Of a DNA stretch of 64,000 nt, positions 1-12,673 are shown piece after piece (positions within the stretch are counted from its first letter, which is position 1; every line of letters begins with the position of its first letter). A model generated the notes under the pieces. The model was not told the DNA's origin. It did no database searches and saw nothing but the letters and a program-made list of their open reading frames with translations. Location of the stretch: assembly GCF_013414345.1 (NCBI RefSeq), contig NZ_CP058670.1, positions 1,550,001 to 1,614,000 on the forward strand, written 5' to 3'. The translations under genes and the position numbers were made by a program. This DNA comes from Microcella indica. GTDB taxonomy: Bacteria; Actinomycetota; Actinomycetes; Actinomycetales; Microbacteriaceae.

Positions 1-1
1 C

Positions 2-814
2 TCGGGCGGCACGCCCACCTCCGTCGCTCTCTCCGACGAGCAGGGCATACCGTCCGACGCCCCGGTGAGCGAGCCGTGGAACGACTCCGACTGGCGCGGC
101 GAACCGCTCGCGTGGGTCTCCGACGGCGGCGACACCCTCACGGTCGTCACCTTCGGCAGCTCGTCCTGCCCCTACATCGCCGTGCGCATCGAGATGCTCA
201 CCGCGAGGCAGCTCGCGATCGACTTCGAGAAGGGGCCAGCCGAAGCCTGCACCGACGATCTGGCGCCCCGCACGCACGTGTTCGCCGTACCGGAGGGTGT
301 CGACGCCGCCTCGGCAGGCCTCGAGGTGGAGATCTCGCTCGCCGATACCGCATTCGGGCCGGCCGAGCCCACGGTGGTGAGTGTGCCGGTCCTGCCGCTG
401 GGGAGCGCGGCTCCTGAGGACCAGGCCGAGGAGCCCGTCGACTCGATCGCCCTCGAGGTCATCCGCGGCACTCCCGCCGGCATCGAGCTCGACGAGGCCG
501 ACCTCGAGCGCGGTGAGCCGCTCGCGTTCTGGGGCGAGGCCCGCGAGACGATCCACGTCGTGACGTGGGGCAGTTCGGGCTGCCCGCCGATCGCCCGCAG
601 CCTCCAGCCTGCGGAGCCGGGCATCCTCGTGCTCGACTTCGCGCCGAACCCCGCCGAGTTCTGCACGGCCGACTTCGCGCCCACGACGCACGTGCTCGCC
701 ACGCCCGAGGGAATCACCACGGACGGCATCGACACTGACGACCTCGCCCTCGCAGTCACGATCGAGGAGCGCGACGGAACGGTGGCCGAGTTCCGCGTAC
801 CGGTGCGCGGCTGA
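2..814 (+). CDS. Partial protein with two tandem repeats (5' end outside window)
   Basis: The frame is open to the left edge, so the start lies outside; a GTG at 65 is only an internal candidate. The visible part holds two homologous units of roughly 110 residues. Each begins GEPLA(W/F), continues with VVT(F/W)GSS(S/G)CP and ends with an AxxCTxDxAPxTHV motif followed by a PEG. The paired cysteines in each unit could form disulfides, which suggests an extracytoplasmic protein, but no signal peptide is visible because the N-terminus is missing. Function is unknown. It is convergent with recN, with about 50 bp between the stops. Confidence 0.7.
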   Translation, partial: SGGTPTSVALSDEQGIPSDAPVSEPWNDSDWRGEPLAWVSDGGDTLTVVTFGSSSCPYIAVRIEMLTARQLAIDFEKGPAEACTDDLAPRTHVFAVPEGVDAASAGLEVEISLADTAFGPAEPTVVSVPVLPLGSAAPEDQAEEPVDSIALEVIRGTPAGIELDEADLERGEPLAFWGEARETIHVVTWGSSGCPPIARSLQPAEPGILVLDFAPNPAEFCTADFAPTTHVLATPEGITTDGIDTDDLALAVTIEERDGTVAEFRVPVRG

Positions 815-863
815 GCGCGCGCGGGCGGGGCGGCAGTAGAGCGGCAGCGGTGCCGGGCCGCGG

Positions 864-2564
864 CTAGCTGCCGACGAGCTCGCGCGCCGTCTCGAGCAGC
901 TCGCGCGCGTGCGTGAGACCCGTCTCGCTGTCGGGCAGGCCGCTCAGCAGTCGCGCCATCTCGGCGACGCGCTCCTCGCCGCCGAGCTGCTGCACGCTCG
1001 ACGCCGTGACGGTGCCCGCGCTGTCTTTGACGACGCGCAGGTGGTTGGTGGCGAAGGCCGCCACTTGCGCAAGGTGGGTGACGACGATGACCTGCGAGCT
1101 CTGCGCGAGGCGTGCGAGGCGCCGCCCGATCTCGATCGCGCTCGCGCCGCCGACGCCCGCGTCGACCTCGTCGAAGATGAACGTCGGCACGGGGTCGGTC
1201 GCGGCGATGACGACCTCGAGCGCGAGCATGACGCGCGACAGCTCTCCCCCGGAGGCACCGCGCCCGAGGGGTCGCGGTTCGGCTCCGGGATGCGGCTGCA
1301 GCAGGATCGCGACCTGGTCGCGCCCGCTCAGCGTGTGCTCCTCGCGCGTGGTGACGTCGACCGTGATGCGGGCTCCGCTCATCGCGAGGGCCGCGAGCTC
1401 GCCCGTCACGCGCTCGGAGAGCCGGATGCCGGCCGTGCGGCGCAGGTCGCTGAGTCGATCGGCGAGCTCGCTCACGCGCGCGCGGTCGGCGTCGACCTCG
1501 CGCCGCAGGGCGTCGATGCGATCGCTGTCCTGGTCGAGTTCGAGCAGGCGGCTGCTGCCCGAGTCGAGGTAGTCGATGACCTCGTCGAGGCTCGGCCCGT
1601 ACTTGCGCATGAGGGCGGCGAGCTCGGCGCGGCGCTCCTGCACCGTCTCGAGCTCGCGCCCGCCGTCGGTGTCGAGCGAGGCGAGGTAGCTCGCGAGCTG
1701 CGTCGCGAGCTCGCCGACGACGAAGCCCGCGTTGGCGATCGACTCGGCGATGGGCTCGAGTGCCGGGTCATGCCCCGAGACGCGGTCGATCGTGCGGCGA
1801 GCCGTCTCGAGCAGGGCGACGGCGTCTCGTGCCTCGTCGAGGCTCTCGGAGGAGATGAGCTCGTGCGCCTGCGCAGCGGCGAGTCGCAGGTCCTCCACGT
1901 TGGTGAGGCGCTCGGCGCGAGCGGTGAGCTCGTCGTCCTCGCCGCGGCGCGGCGCAGCCTCCTCGATCTCCGTCATCGCGGCGCGCAGATCCTCCGCCTC
2001 ACGAGCGCGGCGGTCGCGGTCGGCGACGAGCACGTCGAGCTCGGACTGCGCGTCCATCCAACGGCGGAAGACCTCCTGGTAGTCGCCGAGCACGTGCGCG
2101 AGCTCGGGCCCGGCGAAGCGGTCGAGAGCCTCGCGCTGCGCCGTCGACGACTTGAGCCGCACCTGGTCGCTCTGCCCGTGCACGACGACGAGCTGCTGCC
2201 CGATCTCGTTGAGCACGCCCACGGGGGTCGAGCGCCCGCCGACCACGGCGCGCGAGCGGCCCTCCTGCGAGATCGAGCGGCTGAGGATGAGCGCACCCTC
2301 GTCGAGGTCTCCCCCGGCATCCCGCACGCGGTCGGCGACAGCGCCGCGCTCGTCGATGCTCCAGTGCCCTTCGACGAGGGCCTGACCGCTGCCCGAGCGG
2401 ATCGCGCCCGTGTCGGCGCGGTCGCCGAGCAGGAGGCCGAGGGCGGTGACGACCATGGTCTTGCCGGCGCCCGTCTCGCCCGTGAGCGCCGTGAAGCCGG
2501 GCCCGAGGGGAAGCCGTGCCTCGCCGATGACGCCGAGGTGGCGGATGGAGATCTCTTCGATCAC
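864..2564 (-). CDS. recN: DNA repair protein RecN
   Basis: SMC-like ATPase of 566 residues that acts at DNA double-strand breaks. Walker A GETGAGKT lies at residues 29-36. The middle is charged and coiled-coil-like. The ABC signature SGGELS is near residue 438 and Walker B FIFDEVDAGVGG near 460. Length matches the family. The start MIEEISIRHLG overlaps the nadK stop by 4 bp (ATGA-type), so translation is probably coupled. nadK-recN downstream of tlyA is a conserved actinobacterial order. No SOS-box-like site was noticed directly upstream, so it is probably read through from the tlyA/nadK block. Confidence 0.97.
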   Translation of the reverse strand: MIEEISIRHLGVIGEARLPLGPGFTALTGETGAGKTMVVTALGLLLGDRADTGAIRSGSGQALVEGHWSIDERGAVADRVRDAGGDLDEGALILSRSISQEGRSRAVVGGRSTPVGVLNEIGQQLVVVHGQSDQVRLKSSTAQREALDRFAGPELAHVLGDYQEVFRRWMDAQSELDVLVADRDRRAREAEDLRAAMTEIEEAAPRRGEDDELTARAERLTNVEDLRLAAAQAHELISSESLDEARDAVALLETARRTIDRVSGHDPALEPIAESIANAGFVVGELATQLASYLASLDTDGGRELETVQERRAELAALMRKYGPSLDEVIDYLDSGSSRLLELDQDSDRIDALRREVDADRARVSELADRLSDLRRTAGIRLSERVTGELAALAMSGARITVDVTTREEHTLSGRDQVAILLQPHPGAEPRPLGRGASGGELSRVMLALEVVIAATDPVPTFIFDEVDAGVGGASAIEIGRRLARLAQSSQVIVVTHLAQVAAFATNHLRVVKDSAGTVTASSVQQLGGEERVAEMARLLSGLPDSETGLTHARELLETARELVGS

Positions 2565-3484
2565 GAGTCGCGGGCCTCCTCATCGATGGGGCCCCGCCAG
2601 CCGGTGGTCGGCAGGGCGAACTTGTTGACGAGCCGGTCGGTGAACGGGCCCGTGTGCAGGCGCGCGAGGCGCACCGGCGTGGGTGAGCGGCGCGAGATCA
2701 CGCGCGCCCCCGTGGGCAGCTCAAAGGCGCGGCGGCCGTCGCACCACAGCACTCCCGTGCCCTGCGTGCGATCGAGCACCTCGACCGCGAGAGAGGAGTC
2801 GGGCCCCACGACGATGGGCCGCGCGAACAGCGCGTGCGCGCTGAGCGGCACGAGCAGCATCGCGTCCAGGCTCGGCCACACGATGGGGCCGCCGGCGGAG
2901 AACGCGTATGCGGTCGAGCCGGTCGGCGTCGACATGACGACGCCGTCGCAGCCGAAGCTCGAGAGCGGACGACCATCGACCTCGATGACCACCTCGAGCA
3001 TCCGCTCGCGGCTCGCCTTCTCGACCGTCGCCTCGTTGAGCGCCCACGTCTCGTAGATGACCTCGCCACCGAGCTTGACGCGCACGGCGAGCGTCATGCG
3101 CTCCTCGACGAGGTAGTCGCGGTCGAGCGCGCGGTCGAGGGCGGCCGTGAGGTCGTCGCGCTCGCTCTCGGCGAGGAAGCCGACGTGCCCGAGATTGACG
3201 CCGAGGAGGGGCGCCGAGCCTCCGCGGGCGAGCTCCGCGGCGCGCAGGATCGTGCCGTCGCCGCCGAGCACGATGACGAGCTCGAGCTCGCCGACGGCGA
3301 CGTCGCGCCCGAGGACGCGCACGTCGTCGACCTCGGCGGCGACCCGCAGCTCCTCCGCCGAGTCTTCGGCGACGACGGCGACGAAGCCGGCATCGCGAAT
3401 GTGGTGCACGGCGCGCACGGCGGCCGCGAGCGACTCGGCGCGGCCGGTGTGGGCGACGACGAGAAGGTGGCGGTCGGCGGTCAC
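2561..3484 (-). CDS. nadK: NAD kinase
   Basis: Phosphorylates NAD to NADP in the cytoplasm. The 307-residue protein has the diagnostic GGDGT motif (VIVLGGDGTILRAA) in its first third, followed by LGVNLGHVGFLAE and later the family motif STPTGSTAYAFSAGGP. A GTG start at 3484 is used. The gene overlaps recN by 4 bp and follows tlyA after a 72-bp gap, in the usual tlyA-nadK-recN order. The C-terminal 20 residues are variable and end near the recN start. Confidence 0.96.
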   Translation of the reverse strand: MTADRHLLVVAHTGRAESLAAAVRAVHHIRDAGFVAVVAEDSAEELRVAAEVDDVRVLGRDVAVGELELVIVLGGDGTILRAAELARGGSAPLLGVNLGHVGFLAESERDDLTAALDRALDRDYLVEERMTLAVRVKLGGEVIYETWALNEATVEKASRERMLEVVIEVDGRPLSSFGCDGVVMSTPTGSTAYAFSAGGPIVWPSLDAMLLVPLSAHALFARPIVVGPDSSLAVEVLDRTQGTGVLWCDGRRAFELPTGARVISRRSPTPVRLARLHTGPFTDRLVNKFALPTTGWRGPIDEEARDS

Positions 3485-3556
3485 GAGGACTCCTGGGTGC
3501 TGCGGTCTGCGGTGCTGCGGTCAGGGGTGGTGCTGCTGTCGGGGGTGGTGCTGCTC

Positions 3557-4378
3557 TCAGACCCCGCGGGCGTGCGCGAGAGCATCCACGTGCTCCCTCC
3601 ATTGTGTCGGACTCCGACCGACAGTCGGCCGGAAGACCGCGAGAAACTCCAGATTGCCGTGCACACCCGCCAGTGGGGAGGGGGCGATCGTGTCGGCGGC
3701 GAGTCCGACGTCGTGCGCCGCCCACAGCACGCTCATGATCGCCTCCGCGCGCTCGTCGGCATCACGCACGACCCCTTCGCGGATGCCCTGCCGACCCACC
3801 TCGAACTGCGGCTTGATCAGCAGAACGAGCGGCACCGCGGTGCCGACGGTGGCGACGATCGCCGGCAGCACGAGCGTGAGGGAGATGAAGCTCAGGTCGC
3901 CCACGACGAGGTCGGGCCGCTCGGCGACCCCGCTCACCGTCGCCAGGCGCTCGGCGGTGAGGGCGCGAGCGTTCTCCCCCTCGACGACGACGACATGCGC
4001 GTCGGCACGCAGCAGCGGGTCGAGCTGACCGTGCCCCACGTCGAGCGCGATGACCTGCCGCGCGCCGCGCTCGAGCAGCACCTGCGTGAAGCCCCCGGTC
4101 GAGGCGCCGAGGTCGAGTACGAGGGCTCCCTCGATCTCGAGCGGGGCGCCTCCGCGCGCGGTCGCGTCGAGGGCGGCGACGAGCTTGTGCGCGGCGCGGC
4201 TGACGTACCCGTCGTCGGCGTCGATCGTGAGCGCAGCATCCTCCGAGACGGGATGCGCGGGCTTGACCACCGCGCGCCCGTCGACCCGCACGCGACCCGC
4301 CTCGATCGCTGCGCGGGCGGCGGTGCGGGATCGCGCGAGCCCGCGCGACACGAGTGCGACGTCGAGTCGCGTGCTCAC
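3557..4378 (-). CDS. tlyA: TlyA-family 16S/23S rRNA (cytidine-2'-O)-methyltransferase / haemolysin-like
   Basis: 273 residues. An N-terminal S4 RNA-binding domain (residues 1-60, beginning MSTRLDVALVSRGLARSR) precedes an FtsJ/RrmJ-type SAM fold. The SAM-binding motif VLDLGASTGGFTQVLL is near residue 87, and KPQFEVG is near the catalytic end. In mycobacteria TlyA 2'-O-methylates both ribosomal subunits and affects capreomycin sensitivity; the same role here is inferred from the family. It overlaps the upstream 82-aa gene by 4 bp and leads into nadK. Confidence 0.93.
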   Translation of the reverse strand: MSTRLDVALVSRGLARSRTAARAAIEAGRVRVDGRAVVKPAHPVSEDAALTIDADDGYVSRAAHKLVAALDATARGGAPLEIEGALVLDLGASTGGFTQVLLERGARQVIALDVGHGQLDPLLRADAHVVVVEGENARALTAERLATVSGVAERPDLVVGDLSFISLTLVLPAIVATVGTAVPLVLLIKPQFEVGRQGIREGVVRDADERAEAIMSVLWAAHDVGLAADTIAPSPLAGVHGNLEFLAVFRPTVGRSPTQWREHVDALAHARGV

Positions 4379-4623
4379 GCCGTGCGCGTCGGCTCGACGC
4401 CCGGAGCGTCGGTCGCGTCGAGCTCCGCCCTCAGCTCGTCGTGCAGCTGGCGGAACGCCGCAGCCCGATCCGCGAGGGGTCGCTCCTCGATGAGGGCGAG
4501 TCGCGAGAGCAGGCCGTCGTCCGCCTCGGCGACCTGGCTCGACTCATCGGCTCTCGAGCCGCCAGAGGTCGGCGCCTCGACCTGCGCCGACATCATCGCC
4601 TCGCCGTCGCCGTCGCCGTCCAT
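4375..4623 (-). CDS. Small conserved acidic protein between HAD phosphatase and tlyA
   Basis: 82-residue acidic protein starting MDGDGDGEAMM. The first 35 residues look disordered. The second half (LLSRLALIEERPLADRAAAF onward) is a predicted amphipathic helical segment. It starts 2 bp after the HAD gene and overlaps tlyA by 4 bp, so it is almost certainly translated as part of the operon. A small gene in this position is typical of actinobacterial tlyA loci. Its function is not known. The internal ATG at residue 10 or 11 is an alternative start. Confidence 0.75.
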   Translation of the reverse strand: MDGDGDGEAMMSAQVEAPTSGGSRADESSQVAEADDGLLSRLALIEERPLADRAAAFRQLHDELRAELDATDAPGVEPTRTA

Positions 4624-4625
4624 GG

Positions 4626-5645
4626 TCACGAGCGTATCGCGAGCTCGCGCAACTGCTCGTCGACGTCGAGCCCGAAGATCTGCAGGCCTGAGGCGTGGAT
4701 GACGGCCGCGCCGGCGCGGAGCAGATCGAGCGGATCGCCCGCCCGGGCGACGCGCACCACGTGCTGCTTCATGCGCACGACGGCCTTGCCGACCTCGACC
4801 GTGCGCACGCCGTCCTCGACGCTCTCCCGCGCCTCCGGATACGGCTCGAAGAGCTGCCGCAGGTCGGTGAGGATGTAGTCGGGATGCTGGCCGGCGGGCG
4901 CCGCGAGCACCTGCTTGGCGCGGTCGATGCCCGTGAGCACGAGCGCGGTCGCCATGCCGGCGCGGTTGCCGCCGAGGATGTCCGTGTCGAGGCGGTCGCC
5001 CACGACGAGGGCGTTGCGAGCCCCGAACCGCTCGGCTGCGACGTCGAAGATGGGCTTCTCCGGCTTGCCGGCGAAGACGGGCAGGCGACCCACGGCGAGG
5101 TGCACGGCCGAGACGAGAGTGCCGTTTCCGGGCGCGATGCCCCGCGCGACGGGGATGGTCCAGTCGGTGTTGGTCGCCACCCACGGAATGCCGGTGTGCA
5201 GGGCGAACGACGCCTCGGCCAGGTGCTCCCAACCGACGTGCGGCGCGAACCCTTGAATGACGGCCGCGGGGTCGTCCTCCGCGGAGCGCGTCACCGTGAA
5301 CCCCGCGTTCTCGACCTCGCTCACGAGGCCGTCGCCCCCGACGACGAGGATGCGCGAGCCGGGCTCCACGAGATCTGCGAGCACGCGCACCGCGGCCTGC
5401 GGGCTCGTCACCACATCGCTCGCGGCGACGGAGAGACCGAGCTCTCTCAAGTGCTCGGCGACGGCCTCGTCGGTGCGAGAGGCGTTGTTGGTGATGTAGC
5501 CGACCCGCACGCTCTCCGCAGCGCGCGTGATGCTCTCGACCGCGTGCGGGATCGCCCCCGGCCCCGTGTAGACGACGCCGTCGAGGTCGAGGAGCAGAGC
5601 ATCCCGCTCGGTGAGCGGCGCGGGCCGACGCTTACCGAGCGGCAT
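4626..5645 (-). CDS. HAD-IIA family hydrolase (sugar/nucleotide phosphatase type)
   Basis: About 339 residues. HAD motif I DLDGVVYTG begins at D20, motif II is around NNASR, a lysine lies in GKPEKPIFD, and motif IV is VGDRLDTDILGGNRAGM. This layout is the NagD-like HAD-IIA subfamily, cytoplasmic phosphatases of phosphosugars or nucleotides; the substrate cannot be read from sequence. The start at 5645 is preferred over a longer frame because GGAGGG precedes it at good spacing. It overlaps the 3' end of the TPR-like gene by 14 bp. Confidence 0.9.
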   Translation of the reverse strand: MPLGKRRPAPLTERDALLLDLDGVVYTGPGAIPHAVESITRAAESVRVGYITNNASRTDEAVAEHLRELGLSVAASDVVTSPQAAVRVLADLVEPGSRILVVGGDGLVSEVENAGFTVTRSAEDDPAAVIQGFAPHVGWEHLAEASFALHTGIPWVATNTDWTIPVARGIAPGNGTLVSAVHLAVGRLPVFAGKPEKPIFDVAAERFGARNALVVGDRLDTDILGGNRAGMATALVLTGIDRAKQVLAAPAGQHPDYILTDLRQLFEPYPEARESVEDGVRTVEVGKAVVRMKQHVVRVARAGDPLDLLRAGAAVIHASGLQIFGLDVDEQLRELAIRS

Positions 5646-6636
5646 CGTCGCCCTCCGCAGCACCAGCTTCTTCCTCGACGATCTCGATGGTGTCCTCGTC
5701 GGGCGTCGCGCCGCCGGCCGCAGCAATGGCCGCGGCGGCGACGTCGGCCCGACGTGCCCACTCGTCCGCCTCCTCCTCGCGCCCGAGCTCGGCGAGGACG
5801 ACAGCGTAGGAGTCGAAGAGGGCGGGACTGTAGCGGTAGGCGGTCGTCGGGTCGAGCTGCGGAATCTCGAGCTCGAGCAGTGCCTGTTCGGTCTGCCCGA
5901 GGTCGAGGCGCGCGCCCGACATCGCGATCGCGAGCTCGACCCGCGCGGCTTCCGTCAGTGTTGCGCGGTCGACCGAGCGCGCGAGCTCGAGCGCCTTCTC
6001 CGGGCGCCCGAGACCTCGCTCGCAGTCGACCATGAGCGGCAGCTGCTCGTTCGAGCCGGAGATGCGACGGTACGTGCGCAGCTCGCGCAGCGCGAGCGCG
6101 AAGTCGCCGTTCGCGTAGGCCGTGATGGCGTACGTCTCGCGTGCCACCGCGATGCGGCCTGCGCGACGCGCAGCGGCCGCCGCGTGCCGATGGGCGAGCG
6201 CGGGGTCGTCGTCGATCAGCTCGGCCGCCATGACGAGGTGCTGCGCCACGCGGTCGGCATTCTCCTTCGCGAGCGTGCGCAGCTCGTTGCGCGCGTGGCG
6301 GTCGAGCTCCTTGCCGGTGACGTGCTCGGGAACCGGCGGGTCGTCGTGCCGCGGGCGGTCGTTGTCGCCTTCCGGGCGGCCCGGGCGATCCGGTCGGGAT
6401 GCGCCCGCCGGCCGCGGGCCGCGGTAGCCCGCGCCATCGCGCCGCGGCGCACCGTCGCGCTGAGGTGCCCCGCCACGTCGCGCCGCACCCTCACGGGCGG
6501 GCGCGCCGTCTCGGCGAGGGGCAGCACCGTCTCGGCGCGGGGCAGCGCCATCGCGCTTCGGAGCATCGTCGCGACGGGGTGCGCCGTCGCGCTTCGGCCG
6601 GTCGTCGCGCCGTGGACGATCGGGGCGTTCAGCCAT
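5632..6636 (-). CDS. TPR-like protein with Arg/Asp/Gly-rich repeat N-terminus
   Basis: 334 residues in two parts. Residues 1-100 are a low-complexity tail built on RRDGAP/KRDGAP-type repeats, strongly basic and probably disordered. The remaining part is all-helical (ARNELRTLAKENADRVAQHL, then ALALRELRTYRRISG and similar helix pairs) like a tetratricopeptide scaffold, with an acidic C-terminus. A helical protein of this type precedes the HAD gene in many actinobacteria. The start at 6636 has AGGGAG 10 nt upstream. Function is unknown; the tail resembles RNA-binding RGG/RDG tails, which is inference only. Confidence 0.8.
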   Translation of the reverse strand: MAERPDRPRRDDRPKRDGAPRRDDAPKRDGAAPRRDGAAPRRDGAPAREGAARRGGAPQRDGAPRRDGAGYRGPRPAGASRPDRPGRPEGDNDRPRHDDPPVPEHVTGKELDRHARNELRTLAKENADRVAQHLVMAAELIDDDPALAHRHAAAAARRAGRIAVARETYAITAYANGDFALALRELRTYRRISGSNEQLPLMVDCERGLGRPEKALELARSVDRATLTEAARVELAIAMSGARLDLGQTEQALLELEIPQLDPTTAYRYSPALFDSYAVVLAELGREEEADEWARRADVAAAAIAAAGGATPDEDTIEIVEEEAGAAEGDDAAR

Positions 6637-6710
6637 GGGTGACTCCCTGGGTTCGAGACTCGTCAACCACGCGGTGAGGTCGACGAGCGTGCTGGTGCGT
6701 TAACGCAAAA

Positions 6711-6734
6711 TGGCCACCCATCACTGGGTGGCCA
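6711..6734 (-). terminator. Intrinsic terminator of the rRNA operon
   Basis: A perfect 10-bp stem (TGGCCACCCA / TGGGTGGCCA) encloses a 4-nt loop. On the transcribed minus strand TTTT follows directly. It lies 11 bp beyond the 3' end of 5S rRNA. Confidence 0.88.
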
Positions 6735-6745
6735 TCTCACAAAGA

Positions 6746-6864
6746 AGTCCGGCGGTGTCCTACTCTCCCACGAGGTCCCCCTCGCAGTACCATCGGCGCA
6801 GAAGGTCTTAGCTTCCGGGTTCGGAATGTAACCGGGCGTTTCCCCTTCGCTATGGCCGCCGAAA
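6746..6864 (-). rRNA. rrf: 5S ribosomal RNA
   Basis: About 119 nt. Read on the minus strand it starts GTTTCGGCGGCCATAGCG and ends CACCGCCGGACTT. It carries the conserved CCGAACCCGGAAG loop and GGGAGAGTAGG. Terminal GGCGG pairs with CCGCC. It is the last gene of the 16S-23S-5S operon. The exact ends are uncertain by a few bases. Confidence 0.96.
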
Positions 6865-6954
6865 CACTATTGATTTATCAATCGTTTACGGACAGACATG
6901 CAGAGCACTGTTCTCACAGCGATCCTGTCTGAGCGTAGTTCTCGACCGTAAATC

Positions 6955-6980
6955 GAGAACCACAAAGTGGACGCGAGCAG
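6955..6980 (-). other. 3' strand of 23S rRNA processing stem (23S-5S spacer)
   Basis: The transcript of this segment (GCUGCUCGCGUCCACU...) is complementary to 10248-10272 in the 16S-23S spacer, with 24 of 25 positions paired, counting one G-U. Together they would form the long stem that closes off 23S rRNA and is cut by RNase III. Part of it (GAGAAC) can also form a local 8-bp hairpin with 6938-6945. Confidence 0.7.
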
Positions 6981-7023
6981 CAAACTCATTCCCCTCACAA
7001 GGAGGGAGGTTGTTGTCAAGTTA

Positions 7024-10125
<3,102 letters not shown>

Positions 10126-10247
10126 CTACATGAGTTTGAATCGATCGTGCATCTCGCGCCCGAAGGCGTTCGACGCAGACCAATGATCTATATCTCTTTC
10201 GAGATGTTTGATCGTAGATCCGAGGTCTTGCGACCTCAGTTCTAAGA

Positions 10248-10272
10248 TGCTCGCGTCCACTGTGTAGTTCTC
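10248..10272 (-). other. 5' strand of 23S rRNA processing stem (16S-23S spacer)
   Basis: Transcribed as GAGAACUACACAGUGGACGC and onward, a motif common in Micrococcales spacers. It pairs with 6955-6980 beyond the 3' end of 23S. The rest of the 450-bp spacer (10126-10575) contains no recognisable tRNA gene. Confidence 0.7.
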
Positions 10273-10570
10273 AACATACGGTCGGTACCGCTCCTGTCGA
10301 CGACTCCGAAGAGTACTGTCTAGTCGATCAGATCGCGGTCCGAGGAATCGTGTCTCGAGGTCACCCTCGAGGCCCGGTCCCTCAGGACCCAACAGCGTGC
10401 ATGTGGCCAGCTCCTGCCAGCTGCCGTTCCAGCACCCCGAAGGATGCGTACTGAGCTGCCGGCTCTCGCCGACCACCAAAGTCAAAGTTCCACCCATGAG
10501 CTACCGGCTGGGAACGTATGCCCCAGATCCGGCTTCTGGCTGCACTCGCCGAAGCGAGACAGCAGATGCT

Positions 10571-12098
<1,528 letters not shown>

Positions 12099-12673
12099 AT
12101 GTTTGATTGCCGAGCAGCTCGAAAGCCGCTGGCACATCTAGTGCTCCGGTCGCCACCGAAGTGGTGAACCGGCGCGAGTTTGTCTGACTGAAGTTCGAAT
12201 ATCTACTGACATTCTTGTTTCAATCCAAAGGAATCTCATTCGACTGACCGAGGTCAGCCGACGAGGTTATTTGGCATTGACTTAGTGCACGCTGTTGAGT
12301 TCTCAAGGATCGGACGCTCCAGACCTTCGGCTTCTCAGCCGTCGCAACTGGGCAACTTCCCTAACATATCCGCCCGAGAGATCCGATGCAAATCGGTGAT
12401 CTCGGTGACCAGGTGTTCTGGCCGACTGAGCCCGATCGATCGAATCGATCTGTGGAGGCGGACTTCCCATCCTACTTGGCGATGAGCGCACCAGCAAGTG
12501 GCTGCTCTGTCTTGGAGGATGTGTCCCGCTTGAGGCCGACCTGCTGTTCCGCTGGCCGCACCTTTGGGGTGACAAGAGGAAACATTACGGGCGCATGACG
12601 TCCGGGACAAATCTCGGCGCATCCCGGGCGTGTCGCGCTCGTGCGACCGGGCGTTCGCGGCCCCCGCGACCCC
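12099..12673 (-). other. rRNA leader and promoter region (no gene)
   Basis: 575 bp between tyrS and 16S rRNA. It has lower GC than its surroundings. On the transcribed strand it contains the leader motif CTTGAGAACTCAACAGCGTGC-like segment (12287-12307) found upstream of 16S in many Micrococcales, and a promoter at 12363-12391. Short frames in it lack ribosome-binding sites and family resemblance and are not called as genes. Confidence 0.75.
12363..12391 (-). promoter_or_regulatory. Candidate rRNA operon promoter
   Basis: On the minus strand -35 TTGCAT (12391-12386) and -10 TATGTT (12368-12363) are separated by exactly 17 bp, about 260 bp upstream of mature 16S. The -35 element lies inside an imperfect palindrome (GAGATC...GATCTC, 12376-12401). 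Confidence 0.6.

Noticed and set aside
909-3056. 715-codon plus-strand frame over recN and nadK
   Set aside because: It is antisense to two well-recognised genes with correct motifs; no ribosome site or family match.
3481-3666. 61-codon frame between nadK and tlyA
   Set aside because: It overlaps the tlyA 3' end, and its 72-bp unique part is a simple CGGTCnGGGGTGGTGCTGCT-type repeat without coding signs.
12285-12622. Short frames in the rRNA leader
   Set aside because: They have no ribosome site, overlap the promoter and have lower GC without codon bias.
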